From Flavobacterium sp. 140616W15 (lineage in GTDB: Bacteria; Bacteroidota; Bacteroidia; Flavobacteriales; Flavobacteriaceae), in assembly GCF_003668995.1 (NCBI RefSeq), contig NZ_CP033068.1:1550001-1614000 (forward strand): DNA of 64,000 bases, in the 5' to 3' direction. The position numbers and the translations under genes are program-made. The stretch's first letter is position 1. Each line of letters starts with the position of its first letter. Below, piece by piece: positions 46,194 to 55,400 of this stretch. The notes under the pieces are model-generated. The model was given only the letters and a program-made list of their open reading frames with translations. It did no database searches and was not told the origin of the DNA.

Positions 46194-47045
46194 ATGAAAA
46201 CTATAAAAATAGCTGGTGTTCCGGAACATTTTAATTTACCATGGCATTTATGCATTGAAAATGGAGAATTTGAAGCTGAAGGAATCGATTTACAATGGAC
46301 CGATGTTCCTGAAGGAACTGGAAAAATGTGCCAAATGCTTCGAGATGGTGAAACTGATATCGCTGTAATATTGACAGAAGGAATTGTAAAAGATATTGTG
46401 GCTGGTAATCCAAGTAAAATTGTACAGGTGTATGTGCAATCACCTTTAATTTGGGGAATTCATGTTGCCGCAGAATCTGAGTACAAAATCATAGAAGATT
46501 TAGAAAACAAAAAAGTAGCTATTTCACGTCTAGGTTCAGGTTCCCAATTAATGGCTTATGTAAATGCAAACAATCAGGGCTGGAAAACAGATAATCTAGA
46601 ATTTGAAATCGTAAATACTATTGATGGTGCTGTCGAAGCTTTGACTAACAAAACTGCGGATTATTTTATGTGGGAACGTTTTATGACAAAACCACTGGTT
46701 GACAAAGGAATTTTCAGACGTATCACAGACTGCCCTACTCCATGGCCATCATTTGTAATTGCTGTTCGAGATGAAGTATTAAAAAATGACCCAAATATAA
46801 TTACTTCAATTCTTGAAATCATTAATGCTACAACCGAAGATTTTAAATCTATTCCGAGCATTGACAGAACTTTATCGGAGTCATTTAAACAAAAGGTTGA
46901 AGATATTCAGGAATGGTTAAAATTGACGCAATGGTCGCAAAAACCATTGAATGAGAAAACATTTAATAAAATCCAAAATCAGTTATTTGAACTGGGTATT
47001 ATTGATAAAAAAAGTACTTTTGTAGAAACAGTAAAATTTCTTTAA
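46194..47045 (+). CDS. orphan type-2 periplasmic-binding-fold protein (Ca3427-like)
   Basis: A 283-residue solute-binding-fold protein resembling the SsuA/THI5-like and Ca3427 group. Visible are G-V-P-E-H-F-N-L-P-W-H (8-18), V-P-E-G-T-G-K-M (about 38-45), D-I-A-V-I-L-T-E-G and S-R-L-G-S-G-S-Q. There is no signal peptide or lipobox, and no ABC permease or ATPase gene adjacent, so it is probably cytosolic and acts as an enzyme or sensor rather than a transporter part. The ligand is unknown. Confidence 0.8.
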   Translation: MKTIKIAGVPEHFNLPWHLCIENGEFEAEGIDLQWTDVPEGTGKMCQMLRDGETDIAVILTEGIVKDIVAGNPSKIVQVYVQSPLIWGIHVAAESEYKIIEDLENKKVAISRLGSGSQLMAYVNANNQGWKTDNLEFEIVNTIDGAVEALTNKTADYFMWERFMTKPLVDKGIFRRITDCPTPWPSFVIAVRDEVLKNDPNIITSILEIINATTEDFKSIPSIDRTLSESFKQKVEDIQEWLKLTQWSQKPLNEKTFNKIQNQLFELGIIDKKSTFVETVKFL

Positions 47046-47064
47046 AATTTGCTTTTTGGGCATT

Positions 47065-47997
47065 ATGATAAAAAATAAAAAAATTGACTTTAATAAACTT
47101 AAAAGCAGCCTTCAGGTAAAATCACCATGGAATGAGGTTATCATTATGCTATTGAGTTTTTTAATCACTCTTCCTACTTTTATCATAATGCACCAAAATT
47201 TGATAGATCTTAATTGGCCTTTTAATTTTGATCGGGTTTTACTTTTTATTTTTGTCCTTGTTGGACTCTATTTTCTTTTAATGAAATTAAAAACGATTAT
47301 CATTATTTGTATCGTTTTATATCTCTTAGTTTTATTTTACGGAACCGCTTTGGGGAATTATGGCTTTAGCGAAGTTGCTGAAGACTATAATGCTATTATC
47401 TACACGATGTCTGATAATCCATATCCACAAGATATTATTGTCGCTAAATTGCTTCCATTTCCCAATAAATCAAAAATTATTAACGCAATTGAATATCAAA
47501 ATCCTAAGGTGAGGAATTTTGCTATAATGGCAACAACCAAGCATTTTAAAAATGTAAAAGGATATTCAGACTACAGAACCATAATACAATGTTTTGCCGT
47601 TTTTAAAGAAATTAATAGTCGATGGAATTATGTTAATGATCCTAAAGAAGGCGATTATATAGCTACGGCAAGTGAATCGTTAATGTATTTCTCAGGTGAT
47701 TGCGATGATCATTCTATTTTAATGGCCGCAGCAATACGCTCTATTGGTGGTACGCCAAGACTTATTCATACCAAAGGACACATTTATCCAGAAATATTAA
47801 TTGGATCTCTTCTTGATTTAGAAAAAGTAAACTATCTAGTTAAAAATGTTCTATTTGTAAAAGAGAGCTATAATAAAACCCTACATTATCATATTGATGA
47901 GCGTGGACAAGTATGGTTAAATCTTGACTATACAGCAAAATATCCTGGAGGCCCATTTATGTCCGAAGAAATTCTGGGTGCACTTACCCTAAGATAA
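47065..47997 (+). CDS. membrane-anchored transglutaminase-like protein
   Basis: A 310-residue protein with three hydrophobic spans in the first 100 residues, followed by a transglutaminase-like Cys-His-Asp fold: G-D-C-D-D-H-S with the Cys (about 218), His in K-G-H-I-Y-P-E (about 244), and Asp in L-N-L-D-Y-T. Such proteins are often proteases or amidases rather than cross-linkers. The start is ATG 47065; the TTG three codons earlier is less likely. It is 19 bases after the orphan binding protein and may be co-transcribed. Confidence 0.82.
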   Translation: MIKNKKIDFNKLKSSLQVKSPWNEVIIMLLSFLITLPTFIIMHQNLIDLNWPFNFDRVLLFIFVLVGLYFLLMKLKTIIIICIVLYLLVLFYGTALGNYGFSEVAEDYNAIIYTMSDNPYPQDIIVAKLLPFPNKSKIINAIEYQNPKVRNFAIMATTKHFKNVKGYSDYRTIIQCFAVFKEINSRWNYVNDPKEGDYIATASESLMYFSGDCDDHSILMAAAIRSIGGTPRLIHTKGHIYPEILIGSLLDLEKVNYLVKNVLFVKESYNKTLHYHIDERGQVWLNLDYTAKYPGGPFMSEEILGALTLR

Positions 47998-48021
47998 AAT
48001 CATGCAATCTGTCATTCTTCG

Positions 48022-48049
48022 GAGTCGAAGCGCTACAATTCTTCGACTC
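48022..48049. repeat. GAGTCGAAG/CTTCGACTC hairpin
   Basis: A perfect 9-bp inverted repeat with a 10-base loop; a further GGAGTCGAAGA half copy lies near 48208. Confidence 0.75.
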
Positions 48050-48366
48050 TTTTCAGAGAAACAAGATTGTGACAAAACTAATAGAGTAAATACTCTATTT
48101 ACTAAAAATCCTTCTAATTCTTTTAATATGTGGCATTAAACTTAATTTGTCTTAATGTCTTAATGGTAAAAAAAACTTAATCCTTTCTACCTTCATTTTG
48201 TCTGGTGGAGTCGAAGAATAAGGAGTTATTTCCTGTTTTCTACTCTATCTTTTATATTTGTTAAATGATCAAAATAGAAGAAATTATTTCTATCTGGACA
48301 ATGTTTTTATTTTGTAATGTTTTATAAAACACGTATTTATACTTATTTTTTATAATAGCTTGTTTT

Positions 48367-48374
48367 TACCTTTG
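48367..48374 (+). promoter_or_regulatory. -7 promoter box of the ThDP enzyme/amine oxidase pair
   Basis: TACCTTTG fits TAnnTTTG, 60 bases before the ATG at 48427. Confidence 0.6.
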
Positions 48375-48426
48375 ATAGAGTTATTACACATTTAGCGTAA
48401 TAATTGCCCCCTCAAAATCTAAAGAC

Positions 48427-50394
48427 ATGAAAAAAGAAGTTATTGCCCCACCTACTCGTTGGACAAGAGATTACCTATTTGATATTTTAAAAGATTTAGG
48501 AATCCAATATATATTTGGTGTCCCCGGAACCAACGAAATCCCACTAATAGACGGAACATCTTATCCTGATAATGGAGTTAAGTATATTGAATGCTTACAT
48601 GAAAATATTGCTATTGGTGCTGCTATGGGTTCTGCCCGAATGACAGGAAAACCTGGAGTTCTTATTGTACACGTAACACCTGGAATTGCACATAGTATTG
48701 GTAATCTTTTTAACGCACATCGTTCGCAAATGCCGTTGGTGATTCTTTGTTGTCAACAACAAAATGAATTAGTTACTCAGGAACCATTATTAGCATCAAA
48801 CTTAGTAGATTTGGCTAAACAATATACTAAATGGGCACATGAAGTTCGTACAGCTGAGGAAATGCCGCTAGTATTGCAGAGAGCTTTTAAGGAAGCTATG
48901 GCACCGCCAAATGGGCCTGTATTTATTTCTATTCCATGGGAATTTACAATGGTAGCTATTGAGGAAAACCAAAAAATAAAGGGAGTTACTCGCATTTCTC
49001 CCCATTTTACAGGTGATGAAGGATCTATCAAAGAAACAGCTAGTTTATTGGCTAATGCTAAAAATCCACTTATTGTGGCTGGTGATGCTGTCGGTTATGC
49101 AGATGCATGGACAGAAATACAACAATTAGCAGAATTAATCGGTGCTCCTGTCGTTTTACAATCGTTTAGTAGTGTTGCTAATTTTCCTAACAATGATTGT
49201 CATTGGCAAGGAGAACTGCCTGGAAGTCAAGCAGGTGTTCAAGGAGTTTTTAAAGACCATGATGTTGCCTTTTTGATAGGTTTTGGAGCTCAGGCTCAAG
49301 TTGCTGTATTTAAATATTCAGATGGAGCACTCATTCCTGAAGATGTAAAATTGGCTTATCTCACTAACAATACTTGGGATATAGCCAAGAATTTTTATGG
49401 AGAAACGGCTATTTTAGGAGATATAAAATCGACATTGCCTTTGTTGAATAAATATATAAAGCAACAAAAGCCTAAAGGTGTTGATATAAGAAACAAAAAG
49501 TTGAAGGCACTGGATGTTTCTCGTGCTAAGCAATGGGATGTTTATTATAAAAACGCTATGAAAGAGCCTGATATTTGGGCAGTTGTAATAGCAAAAGCAT
49601 TAAAAGAAGCTATAGAATCCCGCAAGTTAGTCAATAATTATGTATATGTGCATGAGGCTGTATCGGATGGAGCTCCATTTCAATATTATCTTCCTTTAGG
49701 AACTAATGGAGCAAAACCTATTAGCTATTATTGCGTTGCAGGTGGCTCTTTAGGATGGTCAATGCCAGCTTCACTAGGAATTAAATTGGAAAATAAAACT
49801 TCACAAGGTATAGGGACCAAATTAGTTATCAATGCTGTAGGAGATGGATCTTCTTTATTTTATCCACAAACTTGGTGGACAGCAGCCCACGAAAAATTAC
49901 CAATTTTATATATCATTACTAATAATCAGGAATATCATACCTTACAATTAGGCTTGCAACAAGTTGTAGCAGCTTATGGAAATGCTCCAGGTTATGGCTG
50001 GAAACCAAAAACAATGGATCCTGATTATTTAAAATTGGAAAGACCTAAATTAGACTTTGTAAGTTTAGCAAAAGCATTTGGTGGTGAACACGGAGAAATT
50101 GTGCTTACAGCAGATAAGGTAAAAGAAGCTGTTGAAAGAGGGATAAACCATGTTCTAAATACAGAGACTTCTTATATCTTAGATATGCGTATTGCTTCGA
50201 ATACGCCACCATTAGTAATAAAATCAAACGGTGACACTTTTACCGTTGATAAGCGATATGCATTACAACCACCACTAAATATTTTTTATCAAGATACATT
50301 GATGAAAAAATCATCTGTAAAAAATGGATCACTTAAAACAGGTGAATTCTCAGTAAATGAAAATGTAAGTTTTAATCTACCCTGTCTTTTTTAA
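48427..50394 (+). CDS. thiamine-diphosphate enzyme of the acetolactate synthase/decarboxylase family
   Basis: A 655-residue ThDP enzyme with three domains. The N-terminal Pyr domain has the catalytic Glu59 in C-L-H-E-N. The central domain is degenerate in nucleotide binding. The PP domain has G-D-G-S (472-475) and ends in T-N-N. The family includes acetolactate synthase, benzoylformate decarboxylase and oxalyl-CoA decarboxylase, and nothing singles one out. About 60 extra C-terminal residues are unusual. It is 39 bases before an amine oxidase gene, suggesting a two-step amino acid to oxoacid to aldehyde path (inference). Confidence 0.85.
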   Translation: MKKEVIAPPTRWTRDYLFDILKDLGIQYIFGVPGTNEIPLIDGTSYPDNGVKYIECLHENIAIGAAMGSARMTGKPGVLIVHVTPGIAHSIGNLFNAHRSQMPLVILCCQQQNELVTQEPLLASNLVDLAKQYTKWAHEVRTAEEMPLVLQRAFKEAMAPPNGPVFISIPWEFTMVAIEENQKIKGVTRISPHFTGDEGSIKETASLLANAKNPLIVAGDAVGYADAWTEIQQLAELIGAPVVLQSFSSVANFPNNDCHWQGELPGSQAGVQGVFKDHDVAFLIGFGAQAQVAVFKYSDGALIPEDVKLAYLTNNTWDIAKNFYGETAILGDIKSTLPLLNKYIKQQKPKGVDIRNKKLKALDVSRAKQWDVYYKNAMKEPDIWAVVIAKALKEAIESRKLVNNYVYVHEAVSDGAPFQYYLPLGTNGAKPISYYCVAGGSLGWSMPASLGIKLENKTSQGIGTKLVINAVGDGSSLFYPQTWWTAAHEKLPILYIITNNQEYHTLQLGLQQVVAAYGNAPGYGWKPKTMDPDYLKLERPKLDFVSLAKAFGGEHGEIVLTADKVKEAVERGINHVLNTETSYILDMRIASNTPPLVIKSNGDTFTVDKRYALQPPLNIFYQDTLMKKSSVKNGSLKTGEFSVNENVSFNLPCLF

Positions 50395-50433
50395 AGAAAT
50401 AATCGTTGCAAAGGCAGCATAAATATAAAAAAA

Positions 50434-52077
50434 ATGGAAAACGAAAAAATTGACATCGCCATAGTTGGTGGAGGTGTTTCTGGCGTATATAGCGCATGGA
50501 AACTTAAAACAAAATATCCGAACAAAAACATTGTTCTTTTTGAAGGAGGAGATCATATCGGAGGCCGTTTGTTATCAGTAATTCCTCCTGGAATTCCAGA
50601 TATGGTGGCAGAATTAGGCGGAATGCGAATTCTCGAAAATACTCAGAAATTAATTGTACAATTGATACAAGATATAAACGAAATATTATCAGGTGAAGAT
50701 CAAATAGAATTATATGATTTTCCAGTAGATCAGCCACAAAATATAGCTTATTTACGTGGGGAACATCTGCGCTTATTTGACTTTACAAATGATCCTGATA
50801 AAGTACCGTATAAATTATCTTTTTTAGAAAAAGGAAATACATCAGGAACAATCATTGTAAATGCGATTGAACAAATAGTTCCGGGTATTACAAATACTGA
50901 TTTAACAGAGGAACAACGTTTGAAAATGTGCCATGAAGCTACTTTTGAAGGAGCTCCTCTTTATACTTTAGGATTTTGGAACCTGCTTTACCGCGTAATT
51001 AGTGGAGAAGCATATCAATTTAGTATTGATTCTGGTGGATACAACTCAACATTGGTCAATTGGAATGCTGCAGATGCAATTCCATGGTATCTGTCTGATT
51101 TTGGTATTAAACCTGTTTATAAAGGATTTAAAAATGGATTTCAACAAGTTCCAATTTCGTTAGCAAACTTCTTCGAGAAAGATGGTGGCGAAGTAAGATT
51201 AAATGCTAAACTAGAAGGATTTGAATTCAAAAATAATGCATTTGAGCTTAGTATAGATGGTTCAATTATCGAGGCAAAACAGTTGATATTGGCAATGCCA
51301 CGTCGCTCATTAGATTTATTGACAAATACTTCTCCAAAATTGCAAGAAATTCAATCGCTTATTGCCAGTGTAACACCAAGACCATTATTTAAGGTGTTTA
51401 CAACCTATTCAAGTCCATGGTGGAGAAATGCAGGTTATACTGATTCTAAAACAGGATACATTCCTTTACAGTCAGGAAGAACTGTCACCGATTTGCCAAT
51501 TAGACAAACCTACTACTGGCCAAAGAATAATGGAGATCCATCAGTAAATGGAGAATCTATGTTATTAGCGAGTTACGATGATGGTTCTAATATTGGTTTT
51601 TGGGATGGACTTAGACCACAGCGTAAAAAAGCTTGGAAAAAAGGGCTTTCGCATGCTGAAATAGCTGATCCTTTTATTGGTGAATATGCCGAAACAGAGC
51701 CACTTTTGAGTAAAGCTTTAAATCAAAGTTGGCATGATTACAAAGCTCCTCGTAAAATGGTAGAAGAATTAAGCCGTCAATTAAAACAAATTCATGATGT
51801 CGATTATACACCAGCTGTTACAAGTGCCTCTTTCCGTGACTGGGGAGAAGATCCTTTTGGTGGAGGATGGAATAGTTGGAATATTGGAGTAAAAAGCTGG
51901 GAGGTAAAAGAAAAAATTGTTCACCCAATAGACAATTGTGCATTATATATTTGTGGAGAAGCTTATTCAGATGCTCAAGGATGGGTTGAAGGCGCTTTAC
52001 AGACTGCTGATATCATGCTTAAAAAATTCATTGCTGTAGAAAGTACTAGCTCAGTAAAAGAAGAAGCAATTTTATAA
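50434..52077 (+). CDS. flavin amine oxidase / L-amino-acid-oxidase-like
   Basis: An FAD-dependent oxidase of 547 residues. The Rossmann motif V-G-G-G-V-S-G (11-17) and the following F-E-G-G-D-H-I-G-G-R (36-45) bind FAD, and the C-terminal I-C-G-E-A-Y-S (about 509-515) closes the flavin site. There is no signal peptide. The family oxidises amines or L-amino acids to imines with peroxide release. It is co-transcribed with the ThDP enzyme. The substrate cannot be told. Confidence 0.87.
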   Translation: MENEKIDIAIVGGGVSGVYSAWKLKTKYPNKNIVLFEGGDHIGGRLLSVIPPGIPDMVAELGGMRILENTQKLIVQLIQDINEILSGEDQIELYDFPVDQPQNIAYLRGEHLRLFDFTNDPDKVPYKLSFLEKGNTSGTIIVNAIEQIVPGITNTDLTEEQRLKMCHEATFEGAPLYTLGFWNLLYRVISGEAYQFSIDSGGYNSTLVNWNAADAIPWYLSDFGIKPVYKGFKNGFQQVPISLANFFEKDGGEVRLNAKLEGFEFKNNAFELSIDGSIIEAKQLILAMPRRSLDLLTNTSPKLQEIQSLIASVTPRPLFKVFTTYSSPWWRNAGYTDSKTGYIPLQSGRTVTDLPIRQTYYWPKNNGDPSVNGESMLLASYDDGSNIGFWDGLRPQRKKAWKKGLSHAEIADPFIGEYAETEPLLSKALNQSWHDYKAPRKMVEELSRQLKQIHDVDYTPAVTSASFRDWGEDPFGGGWNSWNIGVKSWEVKEKIVHPIDNCALYICGEAYSDAQGWVEGALQTADIMLKKFIAVESTSSVKEEAIL

Positions 52078-52102
52078 AAAAAGACAACAAATTTTGACTA
52101 TT

Positions 52103-52137
52103 AAAAAGCTCAATCCTGCATCAGATTGGGCTTTTTT
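52103..52137 (+). terminator. intrinsic terminator after the amine oxidase gene
   Basis: The stem AAAAAGCTCAATC / GATTGGGCTTTTT, with an 8-base loop, is followed by T. Confidence 0.9.
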
Positions 52138-52320
52138 ATTCATTCTTATTTGTGTGATTTTATAAAGTTTTAAAAAAAAAACACAAACTAAATTTATCAA
52201 AGCTCCAGTAAACATAACCATTTAATAACTAGAAGTTTTAATCTTGTAATCTTAAGCTTTACTATTTGTTTGGATATATTTTTTTTGTAACTTTCATCCT
52301 TAACCTTAAATCAAAAAACC

Positions 52321-52680
52321 ATGAAAAAAATTAAACTATTTGTCTTTGGATTTGCTTTATTATTATTTATTTCTTGTCAGAAAGATAGAAACAAACTTAT
52401 CAGCTCTTGGAAAGTTACCAATGTAGAATCTAAGAAAACACTTTCTGATTCTATGAAAAACGTAATTCTATCTAAAGGAAATTTGACATTTGCAAAAGAT
52501 GGGAAAGTAACAGGATTTCTTGATGCTGAATTAAATGGAACTTATGCACTAAATGAAGGTGGAAAAAGTTTAACTATAAAAGACGAAACAGGTACTCCTT
52601 ACCCATTTTCAAGTACTATTGATAAAGAACAATTAGTATTAGATGGTGAGCACATGATACTCACTCTGGATAAAAACTAA
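52321..52680 (+). CDS. small lipocalin-like lipoprotein
   Basis: A 119-residue lipoprotein with lipobox L-F-I-S-C (Cys19). The pattern L-I-S-S-W-K-V-T-N, then F-A-K-D-G-K-V-T-G and L-N-G-T-Y-A-L matches the short lipocalin-like/DUF-type domains frequent in Bacteroidota, which form a small beta barrel. Ligand and role are unknown. It is monocistronic with its own terminator (52689-52727). A degenerate TAACTTTC lies about 25 bases before the ATG. Confidence 0.75.
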   Translation: MKKIKLFVFGFALLLFISCQKDRNKLISSWKVTNVESKKTLSDSMKNVILSKGNLTFAKDGKVTGFLDAELNGTYALNEGGKSLTIKDETGTPYPFSSTIDKEQLVLDGEHMILTLDKN

Positions 52681-52688
52681 AACGGTTA

Positions 52689-52727
52689 AACAAAGTTGTC
52701 CTTTCTAGGGCAACTTTGTTTTTTTAT
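52689..52727 (+). terminator. terminator after the lipocalin-like gene
   Basis: AACAAAGTTGTCCT pairs with AGGGCAACTTTGTT (one G-U pair), followed by seven T. Confidence 0.9.
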
Positions 52728-52779
52728 TAGCATCTATAATCTGTGAGAATTTACCTTAGATACATTTATGATTTATAAA

Positions 52780-55179
52780 TTAAAGCCTTTGTTGTTCTTC
52801 TGTTTTTTCTTTGTTATTCTTGTTCTTTAATTTTTGATTTCCAAGATTGTATTTAAAAGATATACGTACGCTTTGTGTATCACCGTAATCATCAAAATAA
52901 TTGTATTGATTCGCATAATTTGTAGTAACGCGTACTTTCTGCCCTTTATATATATCTGAAAAAAGGATTGCTACTTGCCCGTTATTATTGAAAACTTTCT
53001 TATAAATTCCCATTGAAAGACTAGATGACCCAGTTACTGTAAAAGTTCCTTGCACTGAAGGGGAATCATACGACCAATTTAATTCCATGCTTAACTCTTT
53101 CTTTTTATTCAAGGTAAATCGGTTGTTGATGTTATTGTTATAAGACCAGATATTGTTGTGGTACAAATTACCGTCACCTCCCTGAAAAGTATCTTTTGAA
53201 TAACTTATTCCGTTTGAAAATATAAATTGCCACCAAGGAAATATCTCCTGATTTGCACTAAAATCCAATCCGTAACCTATTTTTCTCTCAATATTGGTAT
53301 GACGATATATTACAGTGTTTGTTTCGTAATCCTGAAAGGAAATTTCCATTGATGGATCTATCGAATTACGATAATATAAATCAAAATTATATTTGCTTTT
53401 TAGGGTGTATTGCAAACTAATATTATGAACAATTTCGGGTTGTAATTTTGGATCACCTGTGTAATAAGAGTAAGAATTATAATAGGACCGAAATGGATTT
53501 AAAGCGCTATATTGGGGTCTATTGATCCGTTTACCGTAAGATATTCCAATTTCATGAGCTTCTGTAAGTTTATATAAAGCGTATAGTGTTGGAAATAGTT
53601 TAAAATAATGCTGTGTATTAACTTCATTACTAGTTAATAAGTTCCCTTCCAGTTCTGTATATTCTGATCGTAATCCAGCTTTTAAACTCCATTTGCCAAT
53701 TTCTTTACTAAGACTTAAGTAGCCAGCATAAATATTTTCATCATATAAAAATTGACTGCTTCTGTTTCGGTTCAGTTGTAATTCTCCAGCTATATCGTCT
53801 CGATAATCCAAATTACTATTGGCATTTACGTTTCCGAATTTAATTCCTGCTTCGATTTTAGCCTCTCCTATTTCATTGTTATAATCTGCTTGTATAGAAA
53901 ACAATCCAATTTTTTGTGTATTATCACTTACAAAGCGAGTATCGCGATAAGGCCCGCTTTGAGGTAATGAAAATACAGAATATATATCTTGATTTTCATT
54001 CTTGAAATACTTCGTATAATCAGAAGATATAACGATTGACTGTTTTTCCGAAAACTTATGTTCAAAAGAAGCATTGTACGCATTTGTCCTTGTTGGGTTT
54101 TTTCTTTTGTTTTGCGTTGTATAAAGTGAATCAATTTGCCTGTTAGCATCATAAATATAAGTTGGAACATTGTATTCTCCGTGGTTGTTAAGGCTAATAA
54201 AACCATTGGTACCAAGAGTTAACGTATTAATACTATCTATTTCATACTCGGCAGTTAAACGATACGTGTTTTGCGATAATGATTTGTTCTTACGATTTAA
54301 TATGCTTTCCCAAATTGAGGTTACCTGATCCTGATTGTCTTTATAATAAACTATATCTGCTCCTTCTCTGTAATAAATTCCTGTTCCAAAGCTATAGTTT
54401 CCTGATAGTGCCAGTTTTTTAGTTTTGTAATATTGACTTGTGGACATGACGCCTTTTGGATACGCCGTTTGCACATAAGCTGTACTAATAGTTCCTTTAT
54501 ATCCATTTTGATTATTTTGTTTGATTTTTATATTTAAAACAGTACTTCCCTGTGCATCATATTTAGCAGGAGGGTTTGTTATAACTTCTACAGATTTTAC
54601 AGTATCTCCATTTGTATTTTCAAGCAATTGTTTTAATTCTTCTCCGCTTAAATATACTTTTTTATCATTGATAGTAACCAAAATTCCGCTACTGCCTCTT
54701 ACGGCAATTGCTCCATTATTTGAAGCTGTAACTCCAGGTGTACTTTTTAATATTTCCCATGCATTTGTATTCGATAGTACAGAATTTTCTACATTGAATT
54801 CTATGCGATCTATCTTTCGTTTTATAACAGGCTTTTTATTAGTAATTACGACATCATCCAGTGCTTCAGCTTTTTTTATCATTGCAATTCCTGCAAATTC
54901 TTTATCTTTATTAAGCGTAAAATCGGTATAATAAGCAGTATAACCAGAGGCACTTATCTTTAAAATGTATTCGCCTTTTGCAACATTTTCGAACTTAAAT
55001 AACCCCATGTTATCTGCAGTCGTATTTCGATAGACTAAAGAATCTAATGAATTTAATAATTTTACATCTGCAAATGCAATTGGTAGCTTATCAGAGTCCT
55101 TTATGATTCCTGAAACTTTTATATTTTGAGCAAAACTCATGAAGGGAATAAGACACAATAAGAAAATAACTTTTTTCAT
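52780..55179 (-). CDS. TonB-dependent receptor-like outer-membrane protein (OMP_b-brl_3)
   Basis: A 799-residue outer-membrane protein. A signal peptide (about 1-18) precedes an N-terminal CarboxypepD_reg-like domain (about 20-100), a plug domain with R-G-S-S-G-I-L-V-T-I-N (about 162-172), and a 22-strand barrel of the OMP_b-brl_3 type. No SusD partner or TonB box is obvious. The start is ATG 55179; the seven codons upstream are not signal-like. The gene is divergent from a two-component system, and three GGTTAAYG repeats lie 48-77 bases upstream of the start. Confidence 0.88.
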   Translation of the reverse strand: MKKVIFLLCLIPFMSFAQNIKVSGIIKDSDKLPIAFADVKLLNSLDSLVYRNTTADNMGLFKFENVAKGEYILKISASGYTAYYTDFTLNKDKEFAGIAMIKKAEALDDVVITNKKPVIKRKIDRIEFNVENSVLSNTNAWEILKSTPGVTASNNGAIAVRGSSGILVTINDKKVYLSGEELKQLLENTNGDTVKSVEVITNPPAKYDAQGSTVLNIKIKQNNQNGYKGTISTAYVQTAYPKGVMSTSQYYKTKKLALSGNYSFGTGIYYREGADIVYYKDNQDQVTSIWESILNRKNKSLSQNTYRLTAEYEIDSINTLTLGTNGFISLNNHGEYNVPTYIYDANRQIDSLYTTQNKRKNPTRTNAYNASFEHKFSEKQSIVISSDYTKYFKNENQDIYSVFSLPQSGPYRDTRFVSDNTQKIGLFSIQADYNNEIGEAKIEAGIKFGNVNANSNLDYRDDIAGELQLNRNRSSQFLYDENIYAGYLSLSKEIGKWSLKAGLRSEYTELEGNLLTSNEVNTQHYFKLFPTLYALYKLTEAHEIGISYGKRINRPQYSALNPFRSYYNSYSYYTGDPKLQPEIVHNISLQYTLKSKYNFDLYYRNSIDPSMEISFQDYETNTVIYRHTNIERKIGYGLDFSANQEIFPWWQFIFSNGISYSKDTFQGGDGNLYHNNIWSYNNNINNRFTLNKKKELSMELNWSYDSPSVQGTFTVTGSSSLSMGIYKKVFNNNGQVAILFSDIYKGQKVRVTTNYANQYNYFDDYGDTQSVRISFKYNLGNQKLKNKNNKEKTEEQQRL

Positions 55180-55226
55180 AACATTTTTTGTTTTGGACAA
55201 ATTTCAGCAAAGTACCTTGTCGCTCG

Positions 55227-55256
55227 GGTTAACGCTTGGTTAACGATGGGTTAATG
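55227..55256. promoter_or_regulatory. three 11-bp-phased repeats next to the receptor gene
   Basis: GGTTAACG at 55227 and 55238 and GGTTAATG at 55249 are spaced exactly 11 bases apart. They sit where the -33 region of the receptor promoter (a near-consensus TACTTTG at 55208-55214 on the minus strand) would be, as expected for an OmpR-type activator. Confidence 0.85.
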
Positions 55257-55333
55257 TTATTTTTGGATTAATGATGTTCCTGCTTAAAAAGTGATATCCA
55301 ATCAACAACTAGTACAGTATATTTATAAAGTTT

Positions 55334-55352
55334 GGTTAATGAAGGGTTAATA
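55334..55352. promoter_or_regulatory. two 11-bp-phased repeats next to the histidine kinase gene
   Basis: GGTTAATG at 55334 and GGTTAATA at 55345, again 11 bases apart, lie 36 bases upstream of the kinase -7 box. A looser GGATTAATG lies at about 55265. Confidence 0.8.
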
Positions 55353-55387
55353 GGCATACTTATTTATTTTTAAACGGTATAATATTT

Positions 55388-55395
55388 TAGCTTTG
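55388..55395 (+). promoter_or_regulatory. -7 promoter box of the histidine kinase gene
   Basis: TAGCTTTG fits TAnnTTTG and ends five bases before the ATG at 55401, so the transcript should be leaderless. Confidence 0.65.
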
Positions 55396-55400
55396 TTTCT

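Larger units (their letters stand above)
47998..48426. other. long intergenic stretch with degenerate repeats
   Basis: Contains a hairpin of the dispersed GAGTCGAAG family (48022-48049) and another half copy near 48208, then the ThDP gene promoter. No open frame is supported. Confidence 0.6.

Noticed and set aside
46194..47045. ABC importer for thiamine precursor or sulfonates
   Set aside because: No signal peptide, permease or ATPase gene is present in the neighbourhood.
52780..55179. SusC/SusD polysaccharide utilisation locus
   Set aside because: The receptor is of the OMP_b-brl_3 type and there is no SusD or glycoside hydrolase gene nearby.
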